Assembly (NCBI RefSeq): GCF_001949145.1
Contig: NW_019091688.1
Span: forward strand, 140,678-163,038
Reading direction: 5' to 3'
DNA: 22,361 nucleotides
DNA from: Acanthaster planci
Taxonomy: Eukaryota; Echinodermata; Asteroidea; Valvatida; Acanthasteridae
Part shown: positions 9,701 through 18,300 of the stretch, one piece after another
Position numbering within the stretch: the first letter of the stretch is position 1
Layout of the letters: each line of letters starts with the position of its first letter
Program-made: the position numbers and the translations under genes
Notes under the pieces: model-generated
What the model was told of the DNA's origin: nothing
The model's input: only the letters and a program-made list of their open reading frames with translations
Databases searched by the model: none

Positions 9701-12309
9701 AGGGACCCAACCCCATAAATATGAAAAAGGTGGGACAAAAATTGTTCTGCTTCCGGGCCGGTACTTAACTTCCCTAATTTTGTGGCCGTTACCCTAAATT
9801 TTTTTAGTTTTTGCCCCCCCTTGGAAAATCCTGGATCCACCCCTGACGCTGTATCGGTTTGTTTCCAAACAAATAAAGGTTCCATGGCACTTTTCATCAG
9901 CAGGTTTTGAAATTTGGTCAGAGTTTGGACTTAGGTGGTGCACCATTGGCATATTGTCCAAATTTTGTGCTGTGCCTAAGACAAAGTAAGAAAGTCATCA
10001 AGAATTTTGCTCTTATTGAATTTTTATCAGTGAAGAGCTTTATTGTTTAGCTTGGTGGTTTTTGGCAAATAGTACAATATTCAGGATTTGATCTTAGGTT
10101 AAAGTATCTGCCTGTCCTTTAGGAAATATTAATTTGCCTGTCTCATCCTGGAAAACTTTATGAAACTGATGCCCCTTGGTACTGTCTGAGCCCATGTTTC
10201 CATCGTACACAGTGTTTTGGATGGAAACGTACACATTTTTTCCAGTGTTACAAAAATTCGTCAAATATAACAGGGTTTGTTCTTAACCCTAAAACTACCT
10301 GCTTTGAATAATTTTTTCCTGTCCTTGGGACCGGTGGCTAAAGATTAGACAATATTTTTGTTCAAAGAGTAACATTAAATATTAAGTACCATTGATTCCA
10401 ACCAAGCTGGTGCTTCCACTTCATTTAATTTCAATCATATTCACACATCAAGGGTAGATTAAGAGGGGCAAAAGTGATGGCACATAATCCTCATGAACTC
10501 AATTTTTTCCCCACAAGAATTTAAGATTTTTTTCCTTCCGGTATTCTGGTTGCCCCTGAAAAACCTTAAATTGCCAAACAAAGCATCAGTATAGGCCTAG
10601 ACCCTGTGCGAAAAAATGTTTAGTCCCTTTAACAGGCCCTGAATCCCATGCAGTGTATCATGCTGCACACTTAGGGCCTACATGTAACAAAAAATTGCCA
10701 GCATGAGTCCCATTGATCCCTTGTTTTCCCTACCAAACTCCTGTTAGGCCTACCTCCCTGTCTCTCTAACATAAGCAAGGCCCACACACTTCTTACATTT
10801 TGATAATTCTATCACTGTGTGAGGGATGCATCAACTCGGGATAACTTCATGACTTGTGATATCTTAGTTATAACTTCCCATGACTCTGCTTGCATGCAAC
10901 CAGACAATGTGTCATTACATAGTCATAGGCTTTGGTGCAGACAAGGAGCGCAACTCCACATCACTACGATACAAGTGGGATCTTCTAATGGTTGCTTCAG
11001 TATATTATTTTATTAGACGTACAAGTACAATGACAACATTCTGGAAACACAGATACAGAGAGGGGGCTTAAATAGGAATCTATTACTCAAATCAATAAGT
11101 TTCAAACTATTCGCTTTCTCCAGTGAAAAAATTAACACAAATTTGCATTCTACTGGAATATGTTCAACTACACCCGATACAACTGAACTAGTCACTAAAC
11201 CAAATATCGCTGTACTTAGAATGAAGCTAAAACTAGGATTAGTGGGTCAGTCATGAATAAAACAAACAGAAGGCAGAGCGATATCAAACCACCGACGTGA
11301 GAAAATTGAGTCAAATTCATCTAATGTATCGAATGCACAAACCAGGAATAAATATTCTATGGATAGCCAGACTAAGAGATATCTAGTAAATTGAAAGCAA
11401 ATCTACATGTATTTCTACATTCGCAATTACTAATGCAATCTTATCGTAACGTACATTTAATCTGTATAATTCCAATCTTAAATAAAGCATTCCTTTAAAT
11501 TGTTCTACAAATGTATTTACTTGAAGGTTTTTTTTTCCCAGGCTTGTACCATAATACACAGGATATGACGGAATGATTAAAAAAATACAAACAAAAAATT
11601 TCATTGTAATGCTTCTGCACGCTGTTACGCAACAGTCCAGCTGTTATTTAAACCAACCCTTATGTCATTACATTTAGCCTTAGCTTTGTATGGAATATCA
11701 CATCCCTAACTTAGTCTTAAAGTTAAGACACCATAAAAGCACCATGGTGGGCACGCTGACCCAGGTGTGGGCCCAACTAACTTAAGTCAAGCACATCAAA
11801 TTTGTTCCGAATTTTTTCCCCCAAATTTCAACAACATGAACAATAGCCCTCGGCCTATTCTGAGTCTATCACAAATACTAGGCCTACTAATGTGTTAAAT
11901 ATCACCACTTTCAAAATAACCAGTCCCTGGGCCCCAGGTACTCCCAAGACCTACATGACTTAATATTTTGGGTACGAAATTTATTTTGATAAACAACTTT
12001 TTCTGCTGTTGCAAATTGCTTTTCTCCTCCTACACAGGTATGCACAATGGTTAACCCTTTGTGTACGTGAACAGATTGCTTAGCAATGTCTATGCACAAT
12101 GGTTAACCCTTTGTGTACGTGTACAAATTGCTTAGCAACGACAATGGCATCAACTGTTTTTTCACCAGACATAACACTCAACATACAGGGCTTAAGCCTA
12201 CGTCCGAAGTTCACGCATGTTAAAATCAACTTTGAAAAATTAATTCATGAAGCAAAAGGAACTTACGTTGAGCACGGCGCTTTCTCTTCTTGGACTGTGG
12301 ACAGCCCAT
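1264..12309 (-). CDS. Gene 1 (14 exons, 1359 aa): acylated multi-helix scaffold-like protein with Lys/Ser-rich tail
   Basis: Joined coding exons, in transcript order: 12309-12267, 9387-9332, 8928-8838, 8576-8434, 8154-8008, 7513-7385, 7158-6931, 6753-6634, 6355-6230, 5981-5841, 4844-4734, 4393-4271, 4131-3991, 3744-1264. Every junction has a plausible donor and acceptor and the phases agree, giving 4080 nt. Seen in the sequence: an MGC start followed by KKRKRR; a Lys/Ala/Glu-rich helical stretch (residues 15-64); PEQT repeats; an acidic 13-residue repeat (exon 7); amphipathic helices near residues 287-299, 332-344, 376-388, 417-429 and 463-474; a TQT/IQT pair at 522-531; and a Lys/Ser-rich tail from 534. 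Family knowledge: MGC plus basic residues usually means myristoylation and palmitoylation. Inference: a plasma-membrane scaffold, perhaps an A-kinase anchor. I do not recognise an orthologue. The protein could instead be a coiled-coil cytoskeletal linker. The C-terminus may be frameshifted. Confidence 0.82.
1520..1990 (-). repeat. Tandem coding repeats in gene 1 tail
   Basis: Two adjacent units of about 76 codons, starting at GKGS near 1980 and 1750 (minus strand), share RAS-L-x-PRGKKTPS and a Ser-rich S-x-DL segment. A third, shorter degenerate unit lies at about 1260-1520. The units are diverged, so the duplication is old. Confidence 0.7.
3991..4131 (-). CDS. Gene 1 exon 13: divergent helix plus TQT/IQT pair
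   Basis: 141 bp, phase 0 at both ends, residues 487-533. Acceptor AATCAACAG|ATTTCC, donor GACAAT|GTGAGT. It has a divergent helix, PAKLTNIILNGLKNS, then EMSTQTC-EMAIQTD, two copies of a seven-residue unit. TQT and IQT cores are typical anchors for dynein light chain LC8, though the usual upstream Lys/Arg is absent. Confidence 0.86.
4271..4393 (-). CDS. Gene 1 exon 12: amphipathic helix module
   Basis: 123 bp, phase 0 at both ends, residues 446-486. Acceptor CCTTCACAG|TCTTGC, donor GATGCG|GTAAGT. An acidic start (KEEEE) leads into SLDRQAADMVDILLATIATE, the same helix type with Met at one core position. Confidence 0.86.
4734..4844 (-). CDS. Gene 1 exon 11: amphipathic helix module, NAGNAG acceptor
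   Basis: 111 bp, phase 0 at both ends, residues 409-445. Donor CAGATG|GTAAGT. The acceptor is CTGCAGCAG|ATG, so use of the second AG would start at 4841 and drop one Gln. The helix LDIEAAKLVDACLASITQE is a close paralogue of exons 8 and 9, with Cys at one core position. Confidence 0.84.
5007..5153. mobile_element. MITE-like element with TA target duplication
   Basis: 147 bp flanked by TA on both sides. The ends form a terminal inverted repeat of about 22 bases (left GAGTACCAAAGTGACTACG; right, read inverted, GAGTACCGAAGTGTGACG). It has no coding capacity. TA duplication suggests mobilisation by a Tc1/mariner-type transposase. It sits in intron 10 of gene 1. Confidence 0.65.
5841..5981 (-). 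CDS. Gene 1 exon 10: amphipathic helix module
   Basis: 141 bp, phase 0 at both ends, residues 362-408. Acceptor TACTTCACAG|TCTGTG, donor GACATG|GTAAGC. The helix LVEEAAKVVSSVLAQVTAD keeps the E-A-A-x-h-V-x-x-V-h-A-x-h pattern with Val replacing Leu. The exon ends in ADM before the donor, like the V-M and Q-M ends of exons 9 and 11. Confidence 0.86.
6230..6355 (-). CDS. Gene 1 exon 9: amphipathic helix module
   Basis: 126 bp, phase 0 at both ends, residues 320-361. Acceptor GGTCACAG|ATTAGC, donor GTCATG|GTGCGT. The helix LEQEAAYLVDAVFASLEGE is followed by an acidic SDEDD stretch and a Thr-rich end. It is the best match to the RII-binding spacing in this gene and a close paralogue of exons 8 and 11. 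Confidence 0.86.
6634..6753 (-). CDS. Gene 1 exon 8: amphipathic helix module, GC donor
   Basis: 120 bp, phase 0 at both ends, residues 280-319. Acceptor TACTACAG|GACTCT. The donor is GAG|GCAAGT, a GC-AG type intron whose other positions match the consensus. The helix LELEAANLVKAVFAGLDKD fits the hydrophobic spacing of PKA RII-binding helices, then an acidic end follows. It is very similar to exon 9. Confidence 0.84.
6931..7158 (-). CDS. Gene 1 exon 7: acidic repeat module
   Basis: 228 bp, phase 0 at both ends. Acceptor CACTTCCAG|GCACCA, donor GATGAG|GTAGGA. It encodes residues 204-279: a short hydrophobic APIVVIPEVD segment, then a highly acidic Asp/Glu/Lys tract with a 13-residue unit (DKDEHDQEDDKEG) present about 2.5 times. 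The tract is likely disordered and may bind divalent cations or basic partners, including the protein's own Lys-rich tail (inference). Confidence 0.86.
6973..7072 (-). repeat. 39-bp coding minisatellite
   Basis: 6973-7011 and 7012-7050 are identical 39-base copies, followed by a partial third copy from 7051. It lies inside gene 1 exon 7 and encodes the acidic 13-residue repeat. The identity at silent sites points to recent expansion or homogenisation. Confidence 0.9.
7385..7513 (-). CDS. Gene 1 exon 6: linker module
   Basis: 129 bp, phase 0 at both ends. Acceptor TTAAAACAG|TCTACT, donor ATTAAG|GTCAGT. It encodes residues 161-203, Ser/Thr/Pro-rich with a hydrophobic core PRLIIVGEADI. No recognised domain. 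Confidence 0.84.
8008..8154 (-). CDS. Gene 1 exon 5: Ala/Val-rich helix module
   Basis: 147 bp, phase 0 at both ends. Acceptor AACTTTACAG|GAAGAG, donor AACCAG|GTACAT. It encodes residues 112-160, including SVAAAITDAVAEVIGDD. This amphipathic Ala/Val/Ile helix is a weaker relative of the repeated helices in exons 8-12. A second short helix, EDLKAILGINQ, closes the exon. Confidence 0.84.
8434..8576 (-). CDS. Gene 1 exon 4: PEQT-repeat and Thr-rich linker
   Basis: Acceptor ACTCTGCAG|GAGGGG, donor CAGAAG|GTCTGA. The first two bases complete Gly64. The peptide has three or four tandem PEQT/PEQS units, then a TTTTT run and two NE-x-T repeats (residues 65-111). It looks like a flexible, disordered spacer. 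The 12-bp DNA repeats behind the PEQT units lie at about 8506-8552. Confidence 0.82.
8838..8928 (-). CDS. Gene 1 exon 3: Lys/Ala/Glu helix
   Basis: It encodes AKAKLEKALAETKAKGDAEL followed by RAAALAVAGL plus the first base of a Gly codon. The acceptor is GTTGCAG|GCTAAG and the donor CTTG|GTATGT. It is phase 0 in and phase 1 out. The composition predicts a single alpha helix or coiled coil with a strongly hydrophobic, Ala-rich end. Confidence 0.82.
9332..9387 (-). CDS. Gene 1 exon 2: basic helical segment
   Basis: This 56-bp exon encodes SNKEQQKLSRSALKKQIK after the split Arg. The acceptor is ACTTTCTAG|GATCC and the donor AAG|GTATGC. A second, internal TTTCTAG|G acceptor 31 bases downstream would shift the frame, so the longer exon is preferred. 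It starts phase 1 and ends phase 0. The basic, amphipathic content continues the cationic membrane-proximal region. Confidence 0.75.
9582..9845. mobile_element. hAT-like MITE in gene 1 intron 1
   Basis: 264 bp with imperfect terminal inverted repeats: CAGAGGTGGATCCGG on the left and, read inverted, CAGGGGTGGATCCAGG on the right. CAG-starting ends of this type are typical of hAT non-autonomous elements. No clear 8-bp target duplication is seen (GACATGCT versus ACGCTGTA), so the copy is old or the boundaries are slightly off. The interior has C-rich tracts and an AAAT microsatellite. Confidence 0.55.
12039..12142. repeat. 52-bp tandem duplication
   Basis: Two adjacent copies begin at 12039 and 12091 (TATGCACAATGGTTAACCCT...) and differ at only a few positions. 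They lie about 125 bases inside intron 1 from the exon 1 donor. Confidence 0.9.
12267..12309 (-). CDS. Gene 1 exon 1: MGC lipid-anchor N-terminus
   Basis: It encodes MGCPQSKKRKRRAQ plus one base of an Arg codon, then donor C|GTAAGT. The start sits in a good context (A at -3, G at +4). Gly2 and Cys3 fit N-myristoylation and S-palmitoylation, and the Lys/Arg cluster would strengthen membrane binding. The start resembles that of the small membrane AKAP (smAKAP), which also begins MGC-x-K/Q-S-K. The exon's last base joins GA of exon 2 to make CGA (Arg). Its 43 bp of coding sequence is separated from the rest of the gene by a 2.9 kb intron. Confidence 0.8.
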
Positions 12310-12470
12310 GTTTGAGCCGACGTGATCTTAATATCAGCTGCAAAATTTCCGAATTTCTTGTAACAAACTGACTGCAGTAAAGACGGAGAAACACAAAGGC
12401 ACGTCCACTTGTCATAAATCCAAAATCGTTTCTGAAGGCCGCGACCAACACGGTACCCTACAAGACTTCT

Positions 12471-12478
12471 GATTGGTT
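12471..12478 (-). promoter_or_regulatory. CCAAT box, likely gene 1 promoter
   Basis: Reads AACCAATC on the minus strand, 162 bases upstream of the gene 1 start codon. If it sits 60-100 bases before the transcription start, the 5' UTR would be about 60-110 bases. No clear TATA box was seen at the expected place. Confidence 0.4.
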
Positions 12479-12567
12479 GAAAGTTAGTCACGCCTTATAC
12501 ATAATTCATATAATAATGTTTCGCTAGTTTCCAAGGTTTTGCTCGTTCGTCAAGTTGCTGATTTACA

Positions 12568-12589
12568 AAAATTACAAATTTGTAATTTT
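12568..12589. repeat. 22-base perfect palindrome
   Basis: An AT-rich perfect palindrome centred on CAAATTTG, extended one more A/T step with a single-base bulge. It could extrude a hairpin or be the centre of a collapsed inverted repeat. It lies about 90 bases upstream of the CCAAT box. Confidence 0.8.
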
Positions 12590-12918
12590 GTCTTTTTTCA
12601 AAAGGTTATGGTAAAGTTTCATCCAATATATATTATTATTATTATTTTTGAACTACTAATTCTTTTCAGGTTTTGAGGAATAGCCTTTTTAAAAGTCATT
12701 TTCTAAAACAAGATTTGGAAAGAGTGCGCGCCTGACAACAAGATGCAAACAAAGGAAGTAGCTCGCTCATGTTTTTTTTTTACTAAGGAGAGGGCGAGTC
12801 GAGTGTACGCGTGCGTGTAGAGAACAGTGGGCGTGGCTCTGTCGCTATACCAATCCAAATATCCCCGATTACTGCCGCGGGCTAGCTAGCTGCAGCTGTC
12901 ACCCAAGTTAAAGTCGAA

Positions 12919-12952
12919 CCATAGATCTAGAGGAGCTCCTCCAGGTCTATGG
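12919..12952. repeat. 34-base near-perfect palindrome
   Basis: CCATAGATCTAGAGGAG and its near reverse complement meet at GAGCTC. Only two of 17 pairs mismatch. It lies between the two genes, beside a CG-richer stretch (about 12720-12900). It may be a dispersed palindromic repeat or a strong binding site. Confidence 0.85.
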
Positions 12953-13490
12953 TCGAACGTACTATTTATTTACCATACTAAGTATGAGTAAACGTTTCAA
13001 CTATAATTAATCTAATCCTGAGATATCGCTCTTCCGATGTCATGACATGAATCCAAATAGCACACAAAAGTGACTGAAATCTTTTCAGTTTCAAACCTAA
13101 TTCTGTTTTAAAACGAACATCACTCCGGTTCATTCACCTCATGATTTATGTCTAATTTATGTCATTATTTTTAAACTTAAATAATTTGCCTCTTCAATGA
13201 CAGCAGTACAAACGTTAAAAGAAATATTCAATAGAATGTGTTTCAAAAAGTTTTTCAAAAAGGCTCATCTCTGTCCATCCGTGGAAAACCACAGGAAAAA
13301 AGTTAAAATGGACTGGCTGCTCAGTCCTCAGGGAATTTGCAATTTCCCACGACGCAGTCTTCCTCTTTTAAAAATTAGGTCCTAAATGTTTAAGTTGGTT
13401 AGCAAATGAGTTTGATCACGTAAATGTACAGATTTTGTTCTGGTTGACAACTCACAAAATAAAAGTTTAAACAAAGAGGCCCAACTGTCA

Positions 13491-15266
13491 ACAATTTTTA
13501 TTACATGAAGACATCAAGCTGGAGAAACACTTTGGAACGTGTGTGTGTGGGGGGGGGGCAGACACATAGAGAGAAAAACAGATATAAAAATAATCTCCAA
13601 TATATAATTTTTTATTCAAAACAATTCTCAGAATAAGCCCTGCACATCAGAATGTCAACAACTCTCCAAAGCACCTTTTATCTCAGTGCGCGTTTGAATG
13701 ATTAATACCCTATGCATGGAATACAAGTTTTCCATAATGAGGAAAAAACACTATGCTCACTTCACAAAACATTATACCTGTCTCACTTAACTTTGTGCAC
13801 ATAGCGATGCTATTATTTCTAAAAACTTCACACAAACAAACCTGCTTTTATACAGACCACAACTATGTTGTAAAAATCATTCCATTTCTGTAGTTTATTT
13901 CTGAGGTTTAAAAGCATCCCCCTCTTTTTCCCTCAAAGACTGCAATTTGAAAATCATTAAAAACCAGATTTTATTTAAATGACTATGTTTTGTTGGAAGG
14001 CAGTTTGTATTATTTGTCCCATGACCATGAGCGAGATATGACAAATTTACTCGAATGGACCACATTCTTGAATGAACCATTTTGAATTTGAAAGCGAGGT
14101 TAGCTTTTAATTTTTTTGAATTGAGAGCATCAACGAATGAATTTAATTTCCTGACCAATTATTACCTGTCCACTCTGATTAATTCACATTTTGTGATAAA
14201 CCGTACCTCAGTCTTAGCCAGGTTTTGAACATAAATTCAAGGAACAGGAGACCAACAAGAATCCTCAAAATAGTCCGATACCATTCCATTAGATAGTTGA
14301 TATTTTATTTAAAAAAAAAAAAGTTTGAGGAACAAAACAGAAATAGTTTCCTGAGGAATACGGCCCACTGAAACAGGCCTTTTTGATTATGCACCTCGAG
14401 TAAAGAATGCAATCTGCCCGACTTGAAATGCCCCCTCACTGGCAAAGGAGAGACAGGCTGGTGGGAATTTTGTTAATCTGGGCACCCAGTACACGGGCAG
14501 AGACCATACGCTGCAACACAAATCGGTCACCCAAGTTCATCGCATCCTCAGTGCACCAAAACGTGCATGAACTTGTGCTTGCTATGCACACGGTGAGATC
14601 CCACCAAAGGACCGTCGTTGCTATGTACGGGATGCTATTATTACCACACTATTACGGAGGGTGACGTGCACTATGTTCATTATATTGTTGCCATGAATAA
14701 ACTAGTCAGGATCGAGACCTCAAATTTGACTGAAGGTAAGACATAAGTAACGTCCACAGACATTTGTATAGATGGTCATACAATTGTTTCACACGAAAAA
14801 GTACTAGTATTTATGAAACAAAACTATTAAGCACATAACAGCATTGCAGGTTATTAAATTGGCATCGATATAGCACCTGTCCTCTTATGGATCAACATTC
14901 GCAAGTGTTGGCCATACCTTTATAAAATACTAAGTACATACCCATAAGTATTTAGCAAATGACAAAAACTTGACGGATACCTTAGGCAAATGACAAAAAA
15001 ACTGGCTCTTAAAATAAGACAGACAACCTGTTACTTTGTGCACACACGGGGACTGTCCATTCCATTCTATTTTGAAAACTCTTTAAAGTTTTGACTAGAG
15101 AATTTATATTGTTTAGAAAAATTATCAACTAAATGAATGCATGATTTTCCTCCTTTATAAGATTTTGCATCCGAACTCTTCAGGTATACAAAAAGACATG
15201 AGACATAAATAGCAATCACCCTCATACTGATATGTATAATGTAGGGTATTTTTCCCTGGTGACGCT
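13491..15266 (-). other. Probable 3' UTR and flank of gene 2
   Basis: There is no coding exon I can support downstream of the gene 2 stop. Minus-strand AATAAA signals occur at 14304-14309 and again near 13890 and 13609, so the UTR could be about 1 to 1.7 kb. A GT/G-run microsatellite lies at about 13540-13558. About 14400-14670 is richer in GC than its flanks but has stops in all minus frames. Confidence 0.4.
14304..14309 (-). promoter_or_regulatory. Candidate poly(A) signal of gene 2
   Basis: TTTATT here is AATAAA on the minus strand, about 960 bases past the stop codon, and is the first canonical hexamer I find downstream. Variant signals closer to the stop cannot be excluded. Confidence 0.3.
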
Positions 15267-15328
15267 TCAGTAGGATTTATAGCGGAAGATATAATCTACT
15301 CCATCTTCAGGAATGATTCCATCCGGCC
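15267..15328 (-). CDS. Gene 2 exon 8: C-terminal strand and stop
   Basis: Acceptor CTTTTCTAAG|GGCCGG, phase 1. It encodes PDGIIPEDGVDYIFRYKSY then TGA. The D-G-x-x-h-x-F-x-Y ending fits the last strand of the family's beta domain. Confidence 0.9.
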
Positions 15329-18300
15329 CTTAGAAAAGAATAAAACATTTAAAGTTAATAAATTTATACATATTATTTGCTCATTATAAATTGGGCATTC
15401 TTTCTCAATTTCCTGCTTTGAATAAATAGGTTCACTTCAAAAGTGACCTACTGAATAAAGTTGATATTCACTCTTACCCAGCTATGCAAGTTAATTTTTA
15501 AATAACATATTGGACACAGGTCAAAAGACAAAAGGGCAGATTCCTGTAACATCATTTGCATCCAATTGCAAGATGAAAAGTATGTGTAGAACATAAGCAA
15601 TATGCTTGCACTTTTCATCAAAATTCATGATTTTGATCCACTATTATTTGGAGATTGAAAGGCATGCAAATTGATTTCTAGCTCACCTGTCGTTGCATAT
15701 TCCCTGTTGGGACCAATCAGAATGCTCCAATACCTGTGGTTGACATCGTCATTGGCTACACCATTGAAACTGGTCACAAAATTCCCAAAATCTGTCATCT
15801 TGGATTCAAATCTAGCCAAATGTAATGAGAAATAATAGAACAATTTTTTTCTAAATCTAAGAGTGATAGCTAAGATATGTCACTTGATGCGATGTATCGG
15901 CCCCAAAAGATGTTGATAACGAATCTGTTTATTTGCAACTACAGACATCACATTTGTTACATATTGATAATATGACAATTGTCACAAGAATAAACAGCAA
16001 TTAGTTAAAAGAAGGGTTAAAATGTCTTTCAACTTGGACAGAAACAAATTTCCGCTTACCTAAAGGTGCCTTGCGATTCCTCCATGGCCACTTGAAGGAA
16101 TTTAAACAGCTTGGAGCCAGCCGGGGCAGTGACTGACACTGTAACCGGCTGCTGGTTGGTGTCAATGCTGTTTTCCAGGACTATCTGGATTGTGATTGGT
16201 GGGCCCGGCTGTTCTGTGGGGTCGGTTGGTTCACTGCCAGGCTGGGAGCCAGCTGAGTCTGCTGCTGAAAAAAAAGGAATGACTCTTAAAATTGAGAGAG
16301 TGGTAAAGAGAGGAGAAAGGAAAAAATGAGAGTCCCTCTAATTCTTTCTGTCTAGACTTGCCCCCTCCCATCATAAATAAGTTTGGTTCTCTCGTTGTGA
16401 TTTCTTAAAATGAGGATAAAGCGTGTTGCCAACATTGTGAACGAAAATATGAACTTTTTTCATATCATTTCATCCATAATCTGTATATTTGCCTCACCAA
16501 ACAATTCTGACTAGAACCAAACCATATGGTAGTTCAAACAGAATTTTTGAACACAAAACACCAGCAAAAATAAACTGTTTTCCGATAATAGAGTGGGTAA
16601 TACTACTCATGCGGTCCAATATAAGACCTTCAAGAACAGAGTTCTTGTAAACTAAAGATTTCACGTAACAAAGTTGGTATGACTTCTAGAGGACACATTC
16701 ATATCGCTCTCTATTTTGTCCACTCACCCTGGGTGAGGCAGGCCATCTTGATGTCCTTGACGCTGCCATGGTGACGATTGGCAAGCAGGGGTAGGATCTG
16801 CACGGTGGCCCCAAGGTTGCCAAAATGGCCGTCCTCATGCTGGGTTTCCAAGACTCGCTGCAGGGCCTCCTCGGCACGCCACACAGAGGGGGGCACACTG
16901 GCTGCCTTCAGGGCCTGTTCACATCAAACAAGGAGAGACCTGTCTGTTTGATCGTCGCAAAACTAAAGGGCAGAGTAGACTCTCTGTCTTGCGAGCATTT
17001 ATTCTCATTTGAAGAAACAAAACTGCTGAAAATTGGAAGATGGGTGCTCAGTAACTTTCAAAAAAGGCAAGATGTTATGTTGCAAGAGGTTTTCTGCAAG
17101 TTAATTCAAAGAACTTGGTCTTTTATTTATGTATGTATTTTCTGATTCATGAATGTAATATGAGGTTGTTCTACTCATGGCACAAGGTTCAGTGCCCACT
17201 GGTCTAGATGCATCACGCACGCTTACCTTACCGGGAAAAAAAAGTGAATTTCGACCCCTGACACTGCATGTTACAACTCTACCTTTTACATAATGTGGCA
17301 GATCAAAAGATGGTAATGGCAGAATAAAATTGATTGTATTATGACATTTTGTCCGAGCACTTTTTTGGTCTAATTTCACGCTCCACCATATTTCTAACCA
17401 AATCCTGATTTTTTTTCGCCAACACTCCTGGGCGTGGCCATGGAGCGATACTCGATACCACCACAGGTTGTGCACCCTGGCCAAGTTTGAGAGTGACACA
17501 CAGTCTGCCTTCACAGACTTCTTGGGCTTTTGTGTGCATGTGTGTGTACAGAACAATAAGGCCTTGGCATTTGTAGGCATCAGCTGGACGTGAATCAAGG
17601 CACCCTTCATGCTTTTAACCAATAAGCTATGTCTTTGTATGCATTTCCTACAAGGTAGTTGACAAATAACCTGTTGATGTTATAGGACTGTCAATATCGC
17701 ATGCATGCACAACATTTTTGGTCTCATAATCAGTGCAATTACTATCTTTGTCATGATTTCTGAGCAGTGGTTTAGTCGGTTGATATTTGGACGGCTATGG
17801 GCCTCGAGTTGGATCAAGAGAGGGCGGTAATTCCTAAGAAACGGAGGCTTCTTTGGTTAGCACTGAAGTTTGCTGGCTCACGAACGATTAGGAAATGCAC
17901 GTCTTAAGGTCGCATCGCTACAACTGCAATGAACACTCCCAACCAACACAGCTCTTCAATTGATGAGGGGATGCTTCTGCTCAAGGCAGATAAATGGTCC
18001 AAAAACCACTTTTGAAGACACAATATCAACATACAAATGAATTTTTGGTTAATACTTCCTTCCTGATGGAAAATGCCACGATTTTATAAACCAGCTTCTC
18101 TTCCGTCTTTTTGACATGGAATGTTGTGGCCAGATTTTAGACACATATTAATGACACAGTTTAGGCATGTTCTCAACCTTCCTACAGGTAAGAAAATGCC
18201 CTCCAGTTTTTCAATTCAGCATCTGCATGATGGATTACTTGAAATGCTGTAGGATCAACAAAAAGGACAGGGCAAACTTGCATCCATACCTGGCTTGCAA

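Larger units (their letters stand above)
9388..12266 (-). other. Gene 1 intron 1 (2.9 kb)
   Basis: It holds the hAT-like element at 9582-9845 and a 52-bp tandem duplication at 12039-12142. I see no convincing exon or RNA gene in the rest; short open frames here are AT-rich and look like noise. A large first intron after a tiny coding exon is common for regulatory content in animals. Confidence 0.6.
12479..13490. other. Intergenic region between gene 2 and gene 1
   Basis: Apart from the palindromes I see no gene. About 12720-12900 has more CG dinucleotides (GCGCGC, TACGCGTGCG) than its surroundings and could hold a distal promoter or enhancer of gene 1. 13000-13490 is plain AT-rich sequence. 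Confidence 0.5.

Noticed and set aside
9640-9897. Minus-strand frames across the hAT-like element
   Set aside because: Low-complexity translation of C-rich and AAAT tracts, with no transposase motif.
12240-12491. 83-codon minus-strand frame overlapping gene 1 exon 1
   Set aside because: The MGC frame inside it ends at a consensus donor and joins exon 2 in frame, while the longer frame leads nowhere.
14407-14664. 85-codon plus-strand frame in the gene 2 3' region
   Set aside because: No recognisable domain, no splice context, and opposite to the local transcription direction.
17101-17622. 173-codon minus-strand open frame in gene 2 intron 4
   Set aside because: No domain recognised, and exons 4 and 5 already join in phase without it. 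It is probably chance or a repeat remnant; a homology search would settle this.
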